From: Rhizophagus clarus
Taxonomy: Eukaryota > Glomeromycota > Glomeromycetes > Glomerales > Glomeraceae
Direction of reading: 5' to 3'
Assembly (NCBI GenBank): GCA_015698045.1
Contig: BLAL01000302.1
Span: 372,001-436,000, forward strand
Length of the DNA stretch: 64,000 nucleotides
In this document: one piece after another, positions 11,575 to 24,990 of the stretch
Position numbering within the stretch: position 1 is the first letter of the stretch
Layout of the letters: each line of letters starts with the position of its first letter
Notes under the pieces: generated by a model
The model's database searches: none
What the model was told of the DNA's origin: nothing
Seen by the model: only the letters and a program-made list of their open reading frames with translations
Program-made: the position numbers and the translations under genes

Positions 11575-14500
11575 TTAACTTAATTGTTGACCACCTCCAT
11601 TTCCATCATTGCTATTACTACCGCCTCCATTCTCACTTTTATTATATTCTTCCATTATATGATTCCTATTCACGTTATTACTATTGTGATGATGATTCCC
11701 ATTATTTTGTATATTATAACTCTCATTTTTTAAATTATCATTTCCATGATTCTTATTATTAATGGACCAACTTCCAACATCATCAAAAAAATCTTTACTA
11801 TTCAAATTTAATAATAAAGTTCTTAAAAATGCTTGCTCGTATTTTGTATTTTCAAATATTATGGCCAAATTATCTGAAGGACACCTTAAAAAATTTGGTG
11901 CGAATACCATAGCTATATTATGTACATTCATTTTTGTTATTTTGGCTACTTGAGGATCTGCGAATTTCTTTTTGATACGAAAAAAAAAATTTATATTAAA
12001 ACCTTAAGGTTTAGATAAAAAATATTTTATCACCCAAAAAAAACTTACTTGTAAGAAATCAATAGTATCTACAACAACTCTTTGATTAATTGAAGGTAAT
12101 TCTTTAATAATTTCAACTGCCCTAACATCTTCAGACAATCTAATACATTTATCATAAAATTTGTTTGGTATAAGTGGTTCCGCTAAATCTCTCAACCAAA
12201 GTTTTAGTAAAGATGATGGTACATTTGGATCCGTTATACCACTCATATCATATCTATTTTTTTCTATCCTCAATTTCTAATTATCAAGAAAGATTAAGTT
12301 AGTTTAAGGAGTGTTATACCAGGTATTTCATTACCCTGTTCGCATACTTACCAGTTCGGTTACATAATCAGCATCGCCAGGTACACGAAATATTCCTTCA
12401 CTAGTCTGACCATTTAATTCCAAAATAGAATTTGAAAGGAATGGCAATATTCTGGGTACTTTAAGATGCGGAAAAGATTTTGCTTGTAAATTCATTATAA
12501 ATTCTAATGTCTCTCCAAACACTGAAGGATGAAATGGTGCTTCCTATATTTATGATATTTATATATATATATTATTATTATATATTTTAAATATTAAAAT
12601 TTTGTTCAAGACAATTGTAAACTTACTTTAGCCCTCTCAATTTCAGATAATGTAAGTACTTTACCACGTGGACCACGTTTGCATATTTTCACCAGACGAT
12701 TATGTACATGTTTACTCAATATATCAATTTGATTGCTTTGAGTAAAATGATCCATAGTAAATTGCACCAAATATGCTTCAAAATTTTTTGATGGAGGAAA
12801 TGTAACTGTTATCACGCATAACAATTCCCATCCTTTCCTTACACTTTCACTAATAAATAAAAATTATTTAAAAAATTAATATATAATCTAATCTTTCTCA
12901 AGTATTGAATTAATGATTACCTTACCTATTTGGATTATTGTTTAATTGTTTACAAATTTGTACATAAATTTCATCTCTTAATTCTCCATACGTTATTCCA
13001 CGATCTAATAACCATTGTATATCTTCTAATACACTATTAGAACTACTCCTTCCTTTTGATCTGTCACCCATTACACGTTGAATGACCTTAAAACACCTTA
13101 TTGCATCTTTTTGTATATAAGAATTAAGTGTCATCAAAGGTTGATTAATCAAATCCTATATAAAAAAAAAATATATATAAACGGAATGAGTTAGTGAGTA
13201 ACAAAACATTTTATCCATTTTCATAATTTCATATAATTATCACCTTTTGAAACAATAACATTTTCTCTAAGGGAACTTTTCTTCTGAATATCCCTTTTTT
13301 ATGAGTAGTAAAATATTTTCTAGCAAATCCATCAATCCTAAATTTACTTATATCTTGTTGTAATTCAGGTGGTAAAGTTATAACCTCCCTATTTTTAAAT
13401 CGGAATAGAATCGGAATCAATATATTTGAAGTCATTTTTTTTTTTTATCTCAACTTTTTATTCTTAACCAAAAAAAAAAAAAAAAAAAAATGTAGAAAAA
13501 AAATATATATATATATTTTTTTTTTATTTTTTATTTTCAACAAGAAAATTCTATAAATTGACATACCCGGTACTTAGTTTCCTTGTATGTATTTTATAAG
13601 CTGGTTTTTTACGCTGTATATCTTGATATAAATTCCCGGCTGGTTTCATTGCAGTTGCAGCATCTGAAACAAGTAAATAATAATCAAAAAAAAACAAATT
13701 CGACTAATCAGATTTACCAACACATATATAGTACAAGCATAATAAGGTGACACATATGTAATGCAATGCACGATTATAAAAATTATGTCATACAGCCTCA
13801 AAATTTATAATTCAACTATAATCTATTACAAAAAAAAAATAGATTAAACTTACCGAAATTTACTATAGGATCGCTTATACCAACTTTACGTGCTTTATCA
13901 GCAATAATTGAAGATTTATTTGGGGGAATTATCTTGAAAGATTGTTGTTGCATATTAACATATAATTCTGTTCCATTGTATAAATTAGGTGGAGTTATCG
14001 GACGGGAAGTTGGAGTTGATGCAATAGATGTTGAAGAAGAAGATTGCGATTCCGAAAGTTTCAATAGCCCCTTAAAGAAAGAAAAAAAAAATTTAGCATA
14101 TAAACTAATTATTGCTAGCATTTAACATGACAAAAAAAAAAAAAAAAAAAAAAAATGTAAATTAATTTATACTTTCTCTTACCTGTGATGAATTATCATT
14201 ATTATTATCAGTTTGAATTAAATGATTTTCAGAAGCGATCATGGTTTTAGAATTTTCATTTTTCAAATCGACAAAATCAACATCACGTGATGAGGATTTT
14301 ACAGGAGAAGCGGGAGTAGTAGTAATAATGGTATTATTTTTGATATCATTAGTAATAATATTATTATTATAATCATTATTATTATGAATAAGATTATTAT
14401 CTTGATTATTATTATCATCTTGTTGATTATTAAAATTTTTTAAAGGAGGAACAATAGATAATCGTTTTTGATTAATGTTAACATCATTAGGAGTTAATAA

Positions 14501-14988
14501 TAAACCTGATGTTCTAGATTGTTTTGAATCATTTCCAGCATCAATAATAACATTATTAATATCAATATCATCTTGAGTGAAAACAACCGATAATCTCTTT
14601 CCAATTGAAGAATTTTGAATCTTTTTTAAAGGGATAATTGTTCCATCAGAAGGTATATCCCAACCAGTTTGACCTGTCGCAGTGTTATAATAATAAGGTA
14701 ATTTATGATTATCATCCCATAATTCCCACCATTCTACTCCTAGTACTGGATGTAAAGTTACATTTCTTGGCTTTTCCAATAAACAATCTCCAGTTGCCTA
14801 CAAGATGGATGAATGCATAAAATTTAAGAGCATTTCAGGCTAATAGTGAGGCATTATGATTGATGATTGATTTTTTTTTTTTTTAAAAAAAAAAAGAGAG
14901 AGAAAATACTTACTGGGTTAGCATAAAACACTGCATCCAATTGAGGATCTCTTATCATAACCCAAGAATCAGTAACAATTGTGGCCAT
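11575..14988 (-). CDS. WW-WW-MyTH4-RhoGAP protein (ARHGAP39/Vilse-like)
   Basis: Ten exons: 14988-14914, 14797-14183, 14070-13854, 13663-13567, 13388-13244, 13155-12926, 12849-12627, 12543-12352, 12276-12049, 11967-11575. They join in frame to about 804 residues. Two WW domains lie at the N-terminus: WVMIRDPQLDAVFYANP, split by intron 1, then EWWELWDDNHKLPYYYN-x-TGQTGWDIP. A long Asn/Ser-rich linker follows. A MyTH4 domain spans roughly residues 335-535 (LINQPLMTLNSYIQKDAIRC, QRVMGDR, GITYGELRDEIYVQICKQ). The RhoGAP domain runs from about 536 to 715, with the arginine finger in GIFRVPG (Arg587), LWLRDLAEPLIP, and NIAMVFAPNFLR. The tail is Asn/Gly-rich. By family knowledge it should speed GTP hydrolysis on a Rho/Rac/Cdc42-type GTPase, with MyTH4 and WW giving cytoskeletal and proline-motif contacts. 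Exon 1 and the last acceptor are the least certain joins. Confidence 0.88.
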
Positions 14989-17900
14989 AATTTAATTCTT
15001 TTAAAATGAAATTATGAAAAATTACTGTAAAATATTTAAAAAATGCAAATTTTGATCACGATAATTTATATATATACTTGATATATTTATGTGTATATAT
15101 ATATATATAATTTTTTTTTTTTTTTTTTATTACAAAGATATTATATTATTTGAAAGCATGTATAAAAAAAAGCAAATAAAAAAAAAAAAAAAAAAGGAAT
15201 GAAAACGATGATAGTAATAAAAAAAATTTTTTTTTATTTAAACATAATGAACGAAAAAAAAAATAATAATAGTATTTTTTTCTTTTTTTTTCAAAAGTTT
15301 AAAAAGCGAGCAAAAAAGAAAGTAAGAAAAAAAAAAGAAGAAAAAGAGAAGCCAAGAAAAAAAAATTTTTTTTGTAAAAAAGTAAAAATAAAGTTTATAT
15401 CATATTTATAATTTATGTTTACAATAACATTTAATAAAAAAAAAAAACCGATGATTTAAAAGTAAGAATATATATAAGGTAAATATAATAACTTTGTGCT
15501 GTGCATGCACAAGTTCTGGGAACACTTTTTTTGTACAACGTAGTGATATATAATTCATTAAATTATATTAAAACGCGCCGATATACCTGTATTTTTTTTT
15601 TTTAAAAAAAAAAAACATCCCCGAGAATCGTGGAGAAAAATTCCTTTTATAAACATTTTAATTTTAAATTTGAAAGAGATTTTTTTGCAAAATAAATTAA
15701 CTTATCGGGTAATAATCAATTGATATACAATTAATTTAAAAAAAAAAATACACATTTCATTTTTGTGTACGTAATACGAAAGAAAAATACAATACTCGAT
15801 TTGATTTTTAACTAAACAAGGAAATTTTTTTTTAACCAAAAATATAAATATACTTTTGATAAAAATGATCTAACGGAAATTACAGAAAGGGGAAAATTGA
15901 TGTTTGATAGTTTCATGTGGATCAAAAGATAGTCCATTATTAATCTTCGGGGAGACAAACTAAATTATAAATTCTTTAGATACGATTATTAGGACAAAAT
16001 ATAATAATAAAAGGTAATTAATGTACAAAAAGAAAATCATTGTTAAAATAAGAGAGATTATTTTGTTTACCAAAAAAAAAGTCTTATTACTAAAATAATA
16101 TAAAACTGCTAGTTACTATTAGCTATATTAGTACTTATATTATCTTTAAAAGAAGATATTTTAAATCAAAACATTCTATTCTCTCTATTTAAACATTTTA
16201 GAGAACGAGTTTAAGTAAACATAAAAGAAGGGGCTTATCCGTGTATTCCGTCCCGTGTATGAGCGTTTCCGCGAACCATCGTTTTATAGTAGTTCCCAAC
16301 ATCTTCCTTTATCATCGTCGCGGTGGAATTACTTGCATGAAATTGTTAATCATTATGATATTGAAATTTAAAAATATATAAACTCAATTCCTCATTTAGA
16401 AAGTAAACAAATATAAAAATAAAAAGTAATTTAACTTAAGAATGACGCCACTAACACTTGTATGCAAATGAGACCATGTGCCTTAATTTAATTAACTTTA
16501 ATTCGTTGATAAAAATGAACATAATCGGTATTGATGCATAATTTTGCATTAAAGTATGGTTTTTTTTTTTTTTTTCATTTTCATTCTATTTATTATTAAT
16601 TTTTTTTTTTTTATTTTATTTCATCTCGCTTGTCTCCGGTCATCGTTTAACTTTAAAAATAACAATGTCTGTCACATTTATTTATTATTTATTTTTTTTT
16701 TATTTATCTTTTCACTTAAGCAACATAAGCAAGTGAAGCAACATAACATGACATCACATTTCGGTGCATATCGACATGAGGCTGATCTTGTTTGATTGGT
16801 TCTAATTATAAAAAAAAAAACGAAATTTCTAAATATGATATTTTTATTTTGATTTAAGCTTTGAATTTTCTCCTTATTCTTCCACCAATCCCCCTCATTT
16901 TTTATTTACATAATATTCCGGAAGTGGGATGATATTTCCCCCCACATGATTCGTATGATCTTGTGTGATACACTATACCATATATCACATTTATGATCTC
17001 ATGTGTTTCACACTCTAATTATGCCTCCTCTAAATATTTTTAGTTTTAAAGGTGCGGGTGGTTACGGCGGTTACGACCGTTACAACGAGTATGTTATGAA
17101 TATTTACATATGAATATACATCTTGATAGATATGTCAATATGTCAAGTTGATACAACTTGAAGATTACAAAGGGGTTATTATTAAGCCAAGTTGTTAAGA
17201 TATTCCATAATAAAGCTTACGGTGTTCTGCAGGGTCTGCCATACTCAGTACTATAAAGGGAGGCAATTAGGATCAGTAAGGGTGCGATCGAGAGACAAGA
17301 CAAAATGAATTCAATGGTTCACCTTATGTATTGTATTCAGGTTATGTAAAGTAAAAGAGTATTTGTATGTTAAAGAGTAATAATCTTTCTGATTAATCAA
17401 ATTCGAGACTAGCACAGCAGGAACTTGTGGATAAATTTCCGTTTTATTCATCCAATTACTAGAATAATAAATCCTATCATAAGTATTATGGTATTCATCA
17501 TTTCTTCTTCTTCTAGTTCATCCATCATTGGATCGTGCCATTATGCTAATTCAATTCTACGTGATCGTGAGCGACGATGGCGAGGTTTACGGGATAGTGG
17601 TATTAATAAAAATCACACAATTTGTTGGATATAGGTGTAAATATTTTTAGATATATTGTATTGTATCATTTACTATCATCATCATCTATACCTTGATTGA
17701 TTGCAATGTTAACTTTAATATTTATAAAGGATTGTCTACATAAACAACATCTGCCTGTGTGCAAAATACTTTGCTAAAGTCTATCCCAAGATGATTTACT
17801 TTGCTAGAGCATCCAATGTTTCGTCCCAAGTATATTCAATACCCTAGCAAATTTTCAAATTCCTCAATGATTGTTAATAGGGTAAAGACCTTCAATAGCC

Positions 17901-18846
17901 AGGTTAATAGTACGTAGATTTGTGTCGGTTGAAATGTCAGTTGATATGTCGGTCGATAAGATAGTTATCCGTTACATTACATATTTGTTCCGGTTGAAAA
18001 AGATATTGTACTGGCCCAGAAATTACCCACAGAATGGACAGAGAAAAATTCCTTTGTACTATAAATACCGTTTTTGAATCGAAGCAATTCTTCTGATTCG
18101 ATTTGAATTTAGTTTAATGTTAATGTTTACTTAATATAATAAATCTGCAGTTATATTACAAAGTACTATTGGTACTTCATACACTTTGACATAATGTATA
18201 TGTATATCAGTACATTGAGATTGTTCGTACTCAAATACTGAAAGAGAATGAATATTTGTCAAACATCATTGAGACTTTGACAAATAAGAGTGAACTGAAA
18301 GTATACTGATTTCTTGGGAATAGAGGAATATCATTAATCTGTCTTATTGCAAATTTCATAATTAATTGCTCTCTTTCCTTTCTTTCTCCGAATCAATTAA
18401 GCTATTCAAGTGATACATTTTTTCTTTATAGTTACACCTTCGTTCATCCACATAAACTCTTGCAGAAAGTTTGAAAGATATTCGTGGCCATGCCTTGTTG
18501 AATTATTGATTATCTGTTAATAAGTCGTTATCGCGCTATCTGGAAAGTATGTATGGGAATATATCCTTAAATGAGTTTATTAACACCATTATTTTATTAC
18601 ATTATTCAAACTCTCTGTTATGCATTTCCTCTCTTATCTAAAATAGATATATGGAGAGAAGGAATGAGTTGAATCCTGAATTGAAATTATAACGTCTATT
18701 GAGAAACTATTCTGTGTGCCTATATCATCTGTAGAACTCAACCAAAGCCATAGAGTTTTAAGTATTTTTTTAAGGGTTAATTTACAAAGGTATTTATAGA
18801 AATAGAACTTTGAATATTATTTGATTGACCAGAAAAGGTCCTGATA

Positions 18847-18897
<51 letters not shown>

Positions 18898-19060
18898 GAT
18901 ATACTATTGTCCCGCAGCCAATGGTTCTTATATGTTCTTATCACTTTTACTAATTCACGTGATTTCGATGATAAATTTTTCTACAAAAAAAGCTGATAAT
19001 CTCTAAAAAAAAAAAAAAAAAAAAAAATTTTTTTTTTTTTCTTCCATATCAAGTTCAAAA
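14989..19060. other. Intergenic region between RhoGAP and RRP12 genes
   Basis: About 4 kb with no gene I can support. It holds the promoter of the minus-strand RhoGAP gene and long A/T runs. A perfect 12-bp palindrome TGTGCATGCACA lies at 15500-15511. A more GC-rich patch is at 16230-16340. A tiny Gly/Tyr-rich frame at 17021-17113 (GAGGYGGYDRYNE) could be an exon fragment. A possible LTR remnant lies around 17.9-18.2 kb. Two long simple repeats precede the RRP12 start. The frame at 15199-15411 is lysine and phenylalanine low complexity. Confidence 0.55.
18845..18897. repeat. (TA)n followed by poly-T
   Basis: About 25 bp of alternating TA run straight into about 29 T. It lies some 160 bp upstream of the RRP12-like start, with a second A/T run at about 19004-19040. 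In fungi such tracts often sit in core promoters as nucleosome-depleted DNA; that role is inferred. Confidence 0.8.
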
Positions 19061-21246
19061 ATGGAGGAAACATTTGAAAGAATTCGAGGTCAAATTAATT
19101 CCAAACTTGATAACCAAAAACAAATATCAATAACATTATTAGCAATAGAAGAGACGATAAAAGAACAAGGTAGCACGTTAAATTCTACGTCATATTTTGC
19201 CGCCTTACTCACAACATTAGAACAACAACTAGTTAAAAACCAACAAATACAACCACCAATAACAACAACAACCACTTCAAATATAGAAGAAGAAAATAAG
19301 AATATAATAGGACCAATATTATATTTATTAAATATTGTATTAAAAGAAATACCAGTGAATATATTAAAAAATAAATATTTTACTATAATAACAATCTTTT
19401 TTACATCATTAGAAAATAATAATAATGATTCAGCAATTTTAAGAAGTATAGTAGGATGTTTAGAAACTTTATTAATGGTACAAGAAATAAATATTTGGCA
19501 ACAATTTCAAACGAAAAAAATCTATCAAAATTTATTATTATTATCTATTGATAATAGACCTAAACCAAGAAAAAAAGTTCATGATGCTATAAAAAACATA
19601 TTATTTTCAATCTCTGATCAACTTAAAAAAAAAGAAGTATCAGAAAAATTCAAACATCCTGCTATTGATATGACAATAGAATTTTGTATAAAAATAATTA
19701 AAGATTATATTAAAACTGATCAAACATCAGTTTTACATATATTAAGTTTATTAAAAGAAATTATTGGTATATGGTCAACGGAAAATCTTTATTCATTATG
19801 TGAAATATTAATTAATATACCAAAATATAATCAAAAATATTTAACCGTATCATCATTTCAATTATTTGAAATATTATTTCAAAATAATTCAAAAGGTTTT
19901 ATCCTCGAAGAAAGAAACGAAGAAGGAAATGAAGGAATCGAGAACGGGAGGGAAAAAGTGAATCAACAACAATTGCAATTACATCAACATCGATTTAAAG
20001 AATTGTTGATTTCATTGATGGAATTAATGCCAAATATAAAAGATGTACAACTTTTACCACAATGGTTAATGATTATAGCAAGAGGGTTTCCTATTTATGT
20101 AGAATGTAATAAAGATGAAAGTGAATTAATGTTACAGGAATTTTTTATTAAAATTTTTGGAACTTTAGAGAGTGATAATTCTGATATTATAGTAGCGGCT
20201 ACTGTATGTCTTTGTGAACTTATTTCTTCAGGAATTACTGATGATATGATTCAAAAAGAATTAAATTATTTCAAATCAAATCAAGGTCAACAACAACAAC
20301 AACAACGACGACGACAAAGACTACGAGAAGGATGTTTAAACTTGATAATTTCAACTTTAGAAAATAGTTTTACTTTTAAATATCAAAACGCTTGGCCAGG
20401 AATTTTTGAAATTGCTAAAGAATTATTTGAAAGACTTCATAAATCTTCACATCCATTATTAGATAATTTATTAAAAATCGTATCAGATATTAGAATGGAT
20501 CAATCTTTTGAATTTAAGGAAGAAGCAGATATGGTTATAGGATCAGCTATAGAAACTATGGGACCAATAAATCTTTTAAATATAATTCCATTAAATTTAG
20601 AAGTTATACCAGGAAACAATCATCATATTGGTAGAGCTTGGTTATTACCTTTACTTAAAGATCATATTCTAAATTCAGAATTAGGATATTTCTTAAAAGA
20701 ATTTGTTCCTTTAAGTCAAAGGTTACAACAAAAATCTTTGGAATTTCAACAACAAAATCGATTAATTGAATCAAAAATTTATGAAACTTTATTTCAACAA
20801 ATTTGGTCTTTATTACCAGGATTTTGTAATTTACCTATAGATTTACAAAAAAATTTTAATAAATCAACAGGTGAATTATTATGCAATATTATGTATCAAC
20901 AACCTGATTTACGTCCCATAATATCATTATCATTACAAAAATTAGTAGAAAAAAATAAGGAATTATTAAATTTTGAAAAGGATGATTTGGAATTAAAAAA
21001 ATTATTTGATCTTGATAAGAATGATGCGAAAAAAAATTTGGATTTAATATCAAAACATTCTAATAATTATTTGGCTGTCTTTTTTAATGTATTATCTGAA
21101 ACTTTACCTTCTTATAAAGGTTATCTTTTAGATGTGATAAAAGTTTTTTTATCTATAACTTCTTTAAAAGATATTAATAACGTTTTCGTTAAAGTTATTA
21201 ATCTTCTTAAACAATCTTTATCAAATCCAAATCAAAATTCTAATTC

Positions 21247-21277
<31 letters not shown>

Positions 21278-23242
21278 AAACAACAAAAACAGAAGAATAA
21301 TGTTGAAACTCCTCCTCCTATGTCATATACAATGTTGGATTTATCAATTCTTATGACACCTTACCTTAGTATAATATCAATTAATCAATTATATGAAATT
21401 ATAATGATTTTGATTTCTAAAGATGATCCTATATTACAAAAAAAATCATATAAAATTTTAAAATCATTATCTGAAACCGAAAATGGTAAAAAAGTGATAA
21501 TAAAAAATCTTGAAAATTTACAAATTAAATTAAGGGATTCAACTATTAATACGACTTCATCATCAAAAAAAGATAGATTATTAACATTAAGTAATATAAT
21601 AAAATTATTACCAGAATCTGATCTTCATATGATACCTGATATATTATCAGAAGTAATTTTAAGTACAAAAGAAGTTAATGAAAAATCTAGATTAGCAGCT
21701 TATGATTTATTAATAGTAATGGGTAATAAAATGAAACAAGGTGGAATTATTTTAATGAGTAAAATATTAGAATCTGATAATAATAATAATAATGATAATG
21801 ATAATAATAATGATGATAATGTTATAATTTCATCAAATATTAATGCTAATATAGATGAATTCGTATTTAATATGGTAATAGCAGGTTTGGCTGCAACTAC
21901 TCCTCATATGATTAGCGCTACTATAACTTCTTTATCAAGATTATTATTCGAATTTAAGAATGATCTTAACAAAGATAATATTCATAAATTAATTGATACT
22001 ATGAATAATTTTGTTAATTGTACAAATAGAGAAATTGTTAAATCAGCTTTAGGTTTCGTTAAAGTTACAACTATTTCTTTGGATTTGGATTTAATCAAAC
22101 CTCATTTAAATCAAATTATTACAGGTTTATTAACTTGGTCAAATGAACATAAAAGTCATTTTAAAGTTAAAGTTAGACATATATTTGAAAGGTTAATTAG
22201 AAGGTTTGATTATGATATTATAGAAAAATTTGTACCTGAAAGTGATAAAAAATTATTAATTAATATTAAGAAAAGAAAAGAACGAGCAAAAAGGAAAAAG
22301 AATTCTAATGAATCAAAAATGAATTTGGATAATGATAATGATGATGATGATTCTGATCAGAATGATGATGATAAAGATGATAATCGTGTCGGAAAGTTTA
22401 AAGGAAAAAGATCAATGTTTAATAACGCTTATGAAGATGCATTATATGGTAGTGAAAGTGATTTAGAAGATAGTGATGATGGTGAACATCATAATGATGA
22501 TGATGATGATGGTTTTGTAAGAGGTACTAGTAAAAATGGTAAAATATCAAAGAAAAATAAGGAAATTTCGAAGAAAGGAAAAAAGAAAGATGGTAATGGT
22601 GTTACCTCTTGGATTAAGGAAGGTGATGATGATGATGATTATGCTCCCGTTGATTTCTTGGATAAAGGAATAATATCAAAAGTAATTGGAACAAATCCTT
22701 CAAATACTCGAAAACAAAGAAAAGATTTTTCAAAAGCATTTAAAGAAACTCGTGATGGTAAAATGGTTATAAATGAATCTGATGAATCTGATGATTCTGA
22801 TAATGGAACTTCTGATATTGTGATGCAAGATGCTGATGACCATTATACTGAATCACAAAGATCAAGTGAAGGGTTTACTCGTGGTCAAGGAAATAAAATT
22901 AAATTTAAAAAAGGAAATAAGAAATATAATAATGATGATGGAGATGATAATATGGACGTAGATGGTATTGAACCTATTGATGCCATCGCTTCAAGAAATC
23001 AAAAGAAACGTAAAGATAAAATAAAAAATAATAATAAGATTATTTCTCTTGGTAAAGAATATAAAGCCAAAAATGCTGGTGGGGATATTAAAAAGAAAGG
23101 TAAACCTGATCCTTACGCTTACGTTTCTTTATCTTCCGTATATAAGGGTAAAAGGCATCAAAATGGTCCAAAAATTTCTATTACTTCAAAAAGTAAAATA
23201 CAAAAACGTCAAGGTATGAAGAGTATGAAGAAAAGGAAATGA
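19061..23242 (+). CDS. RRP12: RRP12-like ribosomal RNA-processing protein
   Basis: A single uninterrupted 1393-codon frame. The start METFERIR-like region, long helical HEAT-type repeats, and a central NUC173-type region fit Rrp12. The C-terminus is strongly acidic and lysine-rich with repeated DDDD blocks and ends in the family-typical KPDPYAYVSLSSVYKGKRHQ followed by a basic tail. Rrp12 is a nuclear HEAT-repeat factor needed for export and maturation of both pre-ribosomal subunits. Yeast Rrp12 is about 1228 residues; this copy is longer because of low-complexity insertions: a Gln-rich stretch near residue 730, a shorter one near 410, and Asn/Asp runs near 910. It is the only intronless large gene here, unlike its intron-rich neighbours. 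ATG 19061 is the first ATG after a long A/T promoter tract. It converges with the carrier gene downstream. Confidence 0.9.
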
Positions 23243-23700
23243 TATTTTAAATATGTAGTAAATTCTTGTATTTGAAAAAATTTATAAAATTTATTATAAA
23301 TTTATTATAAATTTATTATCTTTATTATCTTTATCCAAATAAAAACAAAAATATTATTATTAAAATCAATAACTGATTATTTTTTTTAATACAAAATTTT
23401 TATTAATTTTATTAAAAAAATTTATTATATTTACTTTTAATAATCTTACTATTTCAAGTAAAAAAAAAAAAAGTCCTATTTTAAATAATTAAAAGTAAAA
23501 CGAGATTATAAAAATCTAATATTAAAAATATTATTAATCTCAAATTCATTTACGAGATTATAAAAAATCTAATATTAAAAATGCTGCTAATCCCACCATA
23601 AAGGTTTATTTCCGAGATTAAAAATCTAATATTCAAAATGTTATTAATCTCATCTCTCGTCATCTCATCTTATCATAAAAAATTATCTCATCACAATTGA
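23243..23700. other. Convergent 3' spacer, RRP12 / carrier
   Basis: Short region between two convergent genes. It contains AAATAAAAA-type poly(A) candidates near 23338 and a three-unit hairpin repeat at 23501-23652, listed separately. Confidence 0.6.
23501..23652. repeat. Three tandem hairpin-forming units
   Basis: Three imperfect copies of about 50-60 bp begin at 23501, 23553 and 23613. Each starts CGAGATTA and ends TAATCTC or TAATCCC, so each unit can fold as a stem of about 7 bp with an AT-rich loop (AAATCTAATATTAAAAAT). It lies in the 3' region shared by two convergent genes. Confidence 0.7.
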
Positions 23701-24990
23701 TTATTGTACCTTTTTTTTACCAGCTATTAATTTTCCAAAAAAAATAAAAAGTAATATGGTATATTTAGTAGTATATTCTTTAACATATAATAATAAAGCT
23801 TGAGATAACACAGCTTTTGTAATTTGTGCTTGCATCCCCTAAAAAATAAAAATTTAGAAGAAAATAAATAAATAAAATATAATCATAATAAAGTAAGTAT
23901 ATTATTTGATTTTACCTTATACCATCCAATAAAACCATCAACTTTATAAACTTTTTGTAAAACATCAATGGCTCCAGTATACCTTTCATGTTTAAAAGAT
24001 TGTTTTTTATTATTTTTATTTACATTAATTATATAACCATCCTCAATCACATCATCATCTTCTTCTCCATCCTTTGGTGGTTTCCATTGTAATCTAACTT
24101 TAGCCATAATATAAGGATAGGTAACAATAGTAGCAATTGTTTTACTTAAAGCTCCTAAACAAAAAATTATACCAGGACTAAGTTCACCATTATTATTTGA
24201 TAATCTTTTTGAGACCAAATGTTTAAACCTTTCGAAAGCTCCATAAGTAATAGCAGGATTAACACATAATATTAAACTTGGTTTTAATCCTTTCCATAAT
24301 CCCGTAATACCATCATCTGAGATGATTTCTTCCGCTGTACCAAATAAATCTTTTCTATGTTTAGAATTGGTTGTTTGTTGTCTAGTTGTTACTACTGATA
24401 CAGGAATTGTAAAGATCTGTGCTAGTGCTCCTGCAAATGCACCTAATAATAATTCTGATATTGTTGACATTGATTCTTGTTTAAAAACTTTTGAACGTAA
24501 AAATGAATACCAATAAAAATAAGCAAAATTTGTTGATGCTACTCCAATTAATCCAGCTGGTAATCCTGCATATAATCCTGTTATCCCTTCCGTTTTAATG
24601 ATTTTAATTATTGCATCAAAAGTTGATTCATAATATTCATCATCTTTCATCATTGTTGAACAATTTTTTGATTGCACTTGAAGTCGAGTTTTTATACTAA
24701 AAAGTTTAAAATCTCGGTTAATAATTAGTTTAAAAAAAAAAAAATAAAATAAAATAAAATAAAAGTAGTTCTGGTTAAAAATAATCCCAGTTTAAAAAAA
24801 AAAAAAAAAAAAAATTTTTTTTTAGTTTCTTTTTCTTTTTTCTTGAACTTTTTTGTTTATCTTTTTGTACTCACATATCCAAAGGATAAATGATCGTTAA
24901 AGCAAAAAGAGCACCTAAAGAACCTGCTACCGCATTTCCGAAAGGTGAAAGTGGTGGTAATTTTGTTGCTTCTTTTGATTCCGCCGCCAT
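23701..24990 (-). CDS. Peroxisomal-type carrier (PMP47/ANT1-like, SLC25 family)
   Basis: Three exons: 24990-24875, 24696-23916, 23838-23701, giving about 344 residues. Three carrier repeats are visible. Repeat 1 has PLDIIKTRLQVQ across intron 1 (Pro36). Repeat 2 has the diagnostic TIPVSVVTTRQQT (about 135-147), with NPAITYGAFERFK further on. Repeat 3 has LSKTIATIVTYPYIMAKVRLQ (about 222-242). The last exon gives GMQAQITKAVLSQALLLYVKEY. This set is typical of the peroxisomal adenine-nucleotide carrier group (yeast Ant1p, PMP47, human SLC25A17), which exchanges ATP for AMP (or CoA/NAD cofactors) across the peroxisomal membrane for fatty-acid activation. A poly-acidic, Asn-rich insertion (EEDDDVIED) sits in the repeat 3 loop. 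Intron 1 uses GTGAGT, intron 2 GTAAAA. Substrate is by family only. Confidence 0.88.

Noticed and set aside
15199..15411. 70-codon lysine/phenylalanine-rich open frame
   Set aside because: Low-complexity A/T runs open by chance; no domain, no neighbours, no splice continuity.
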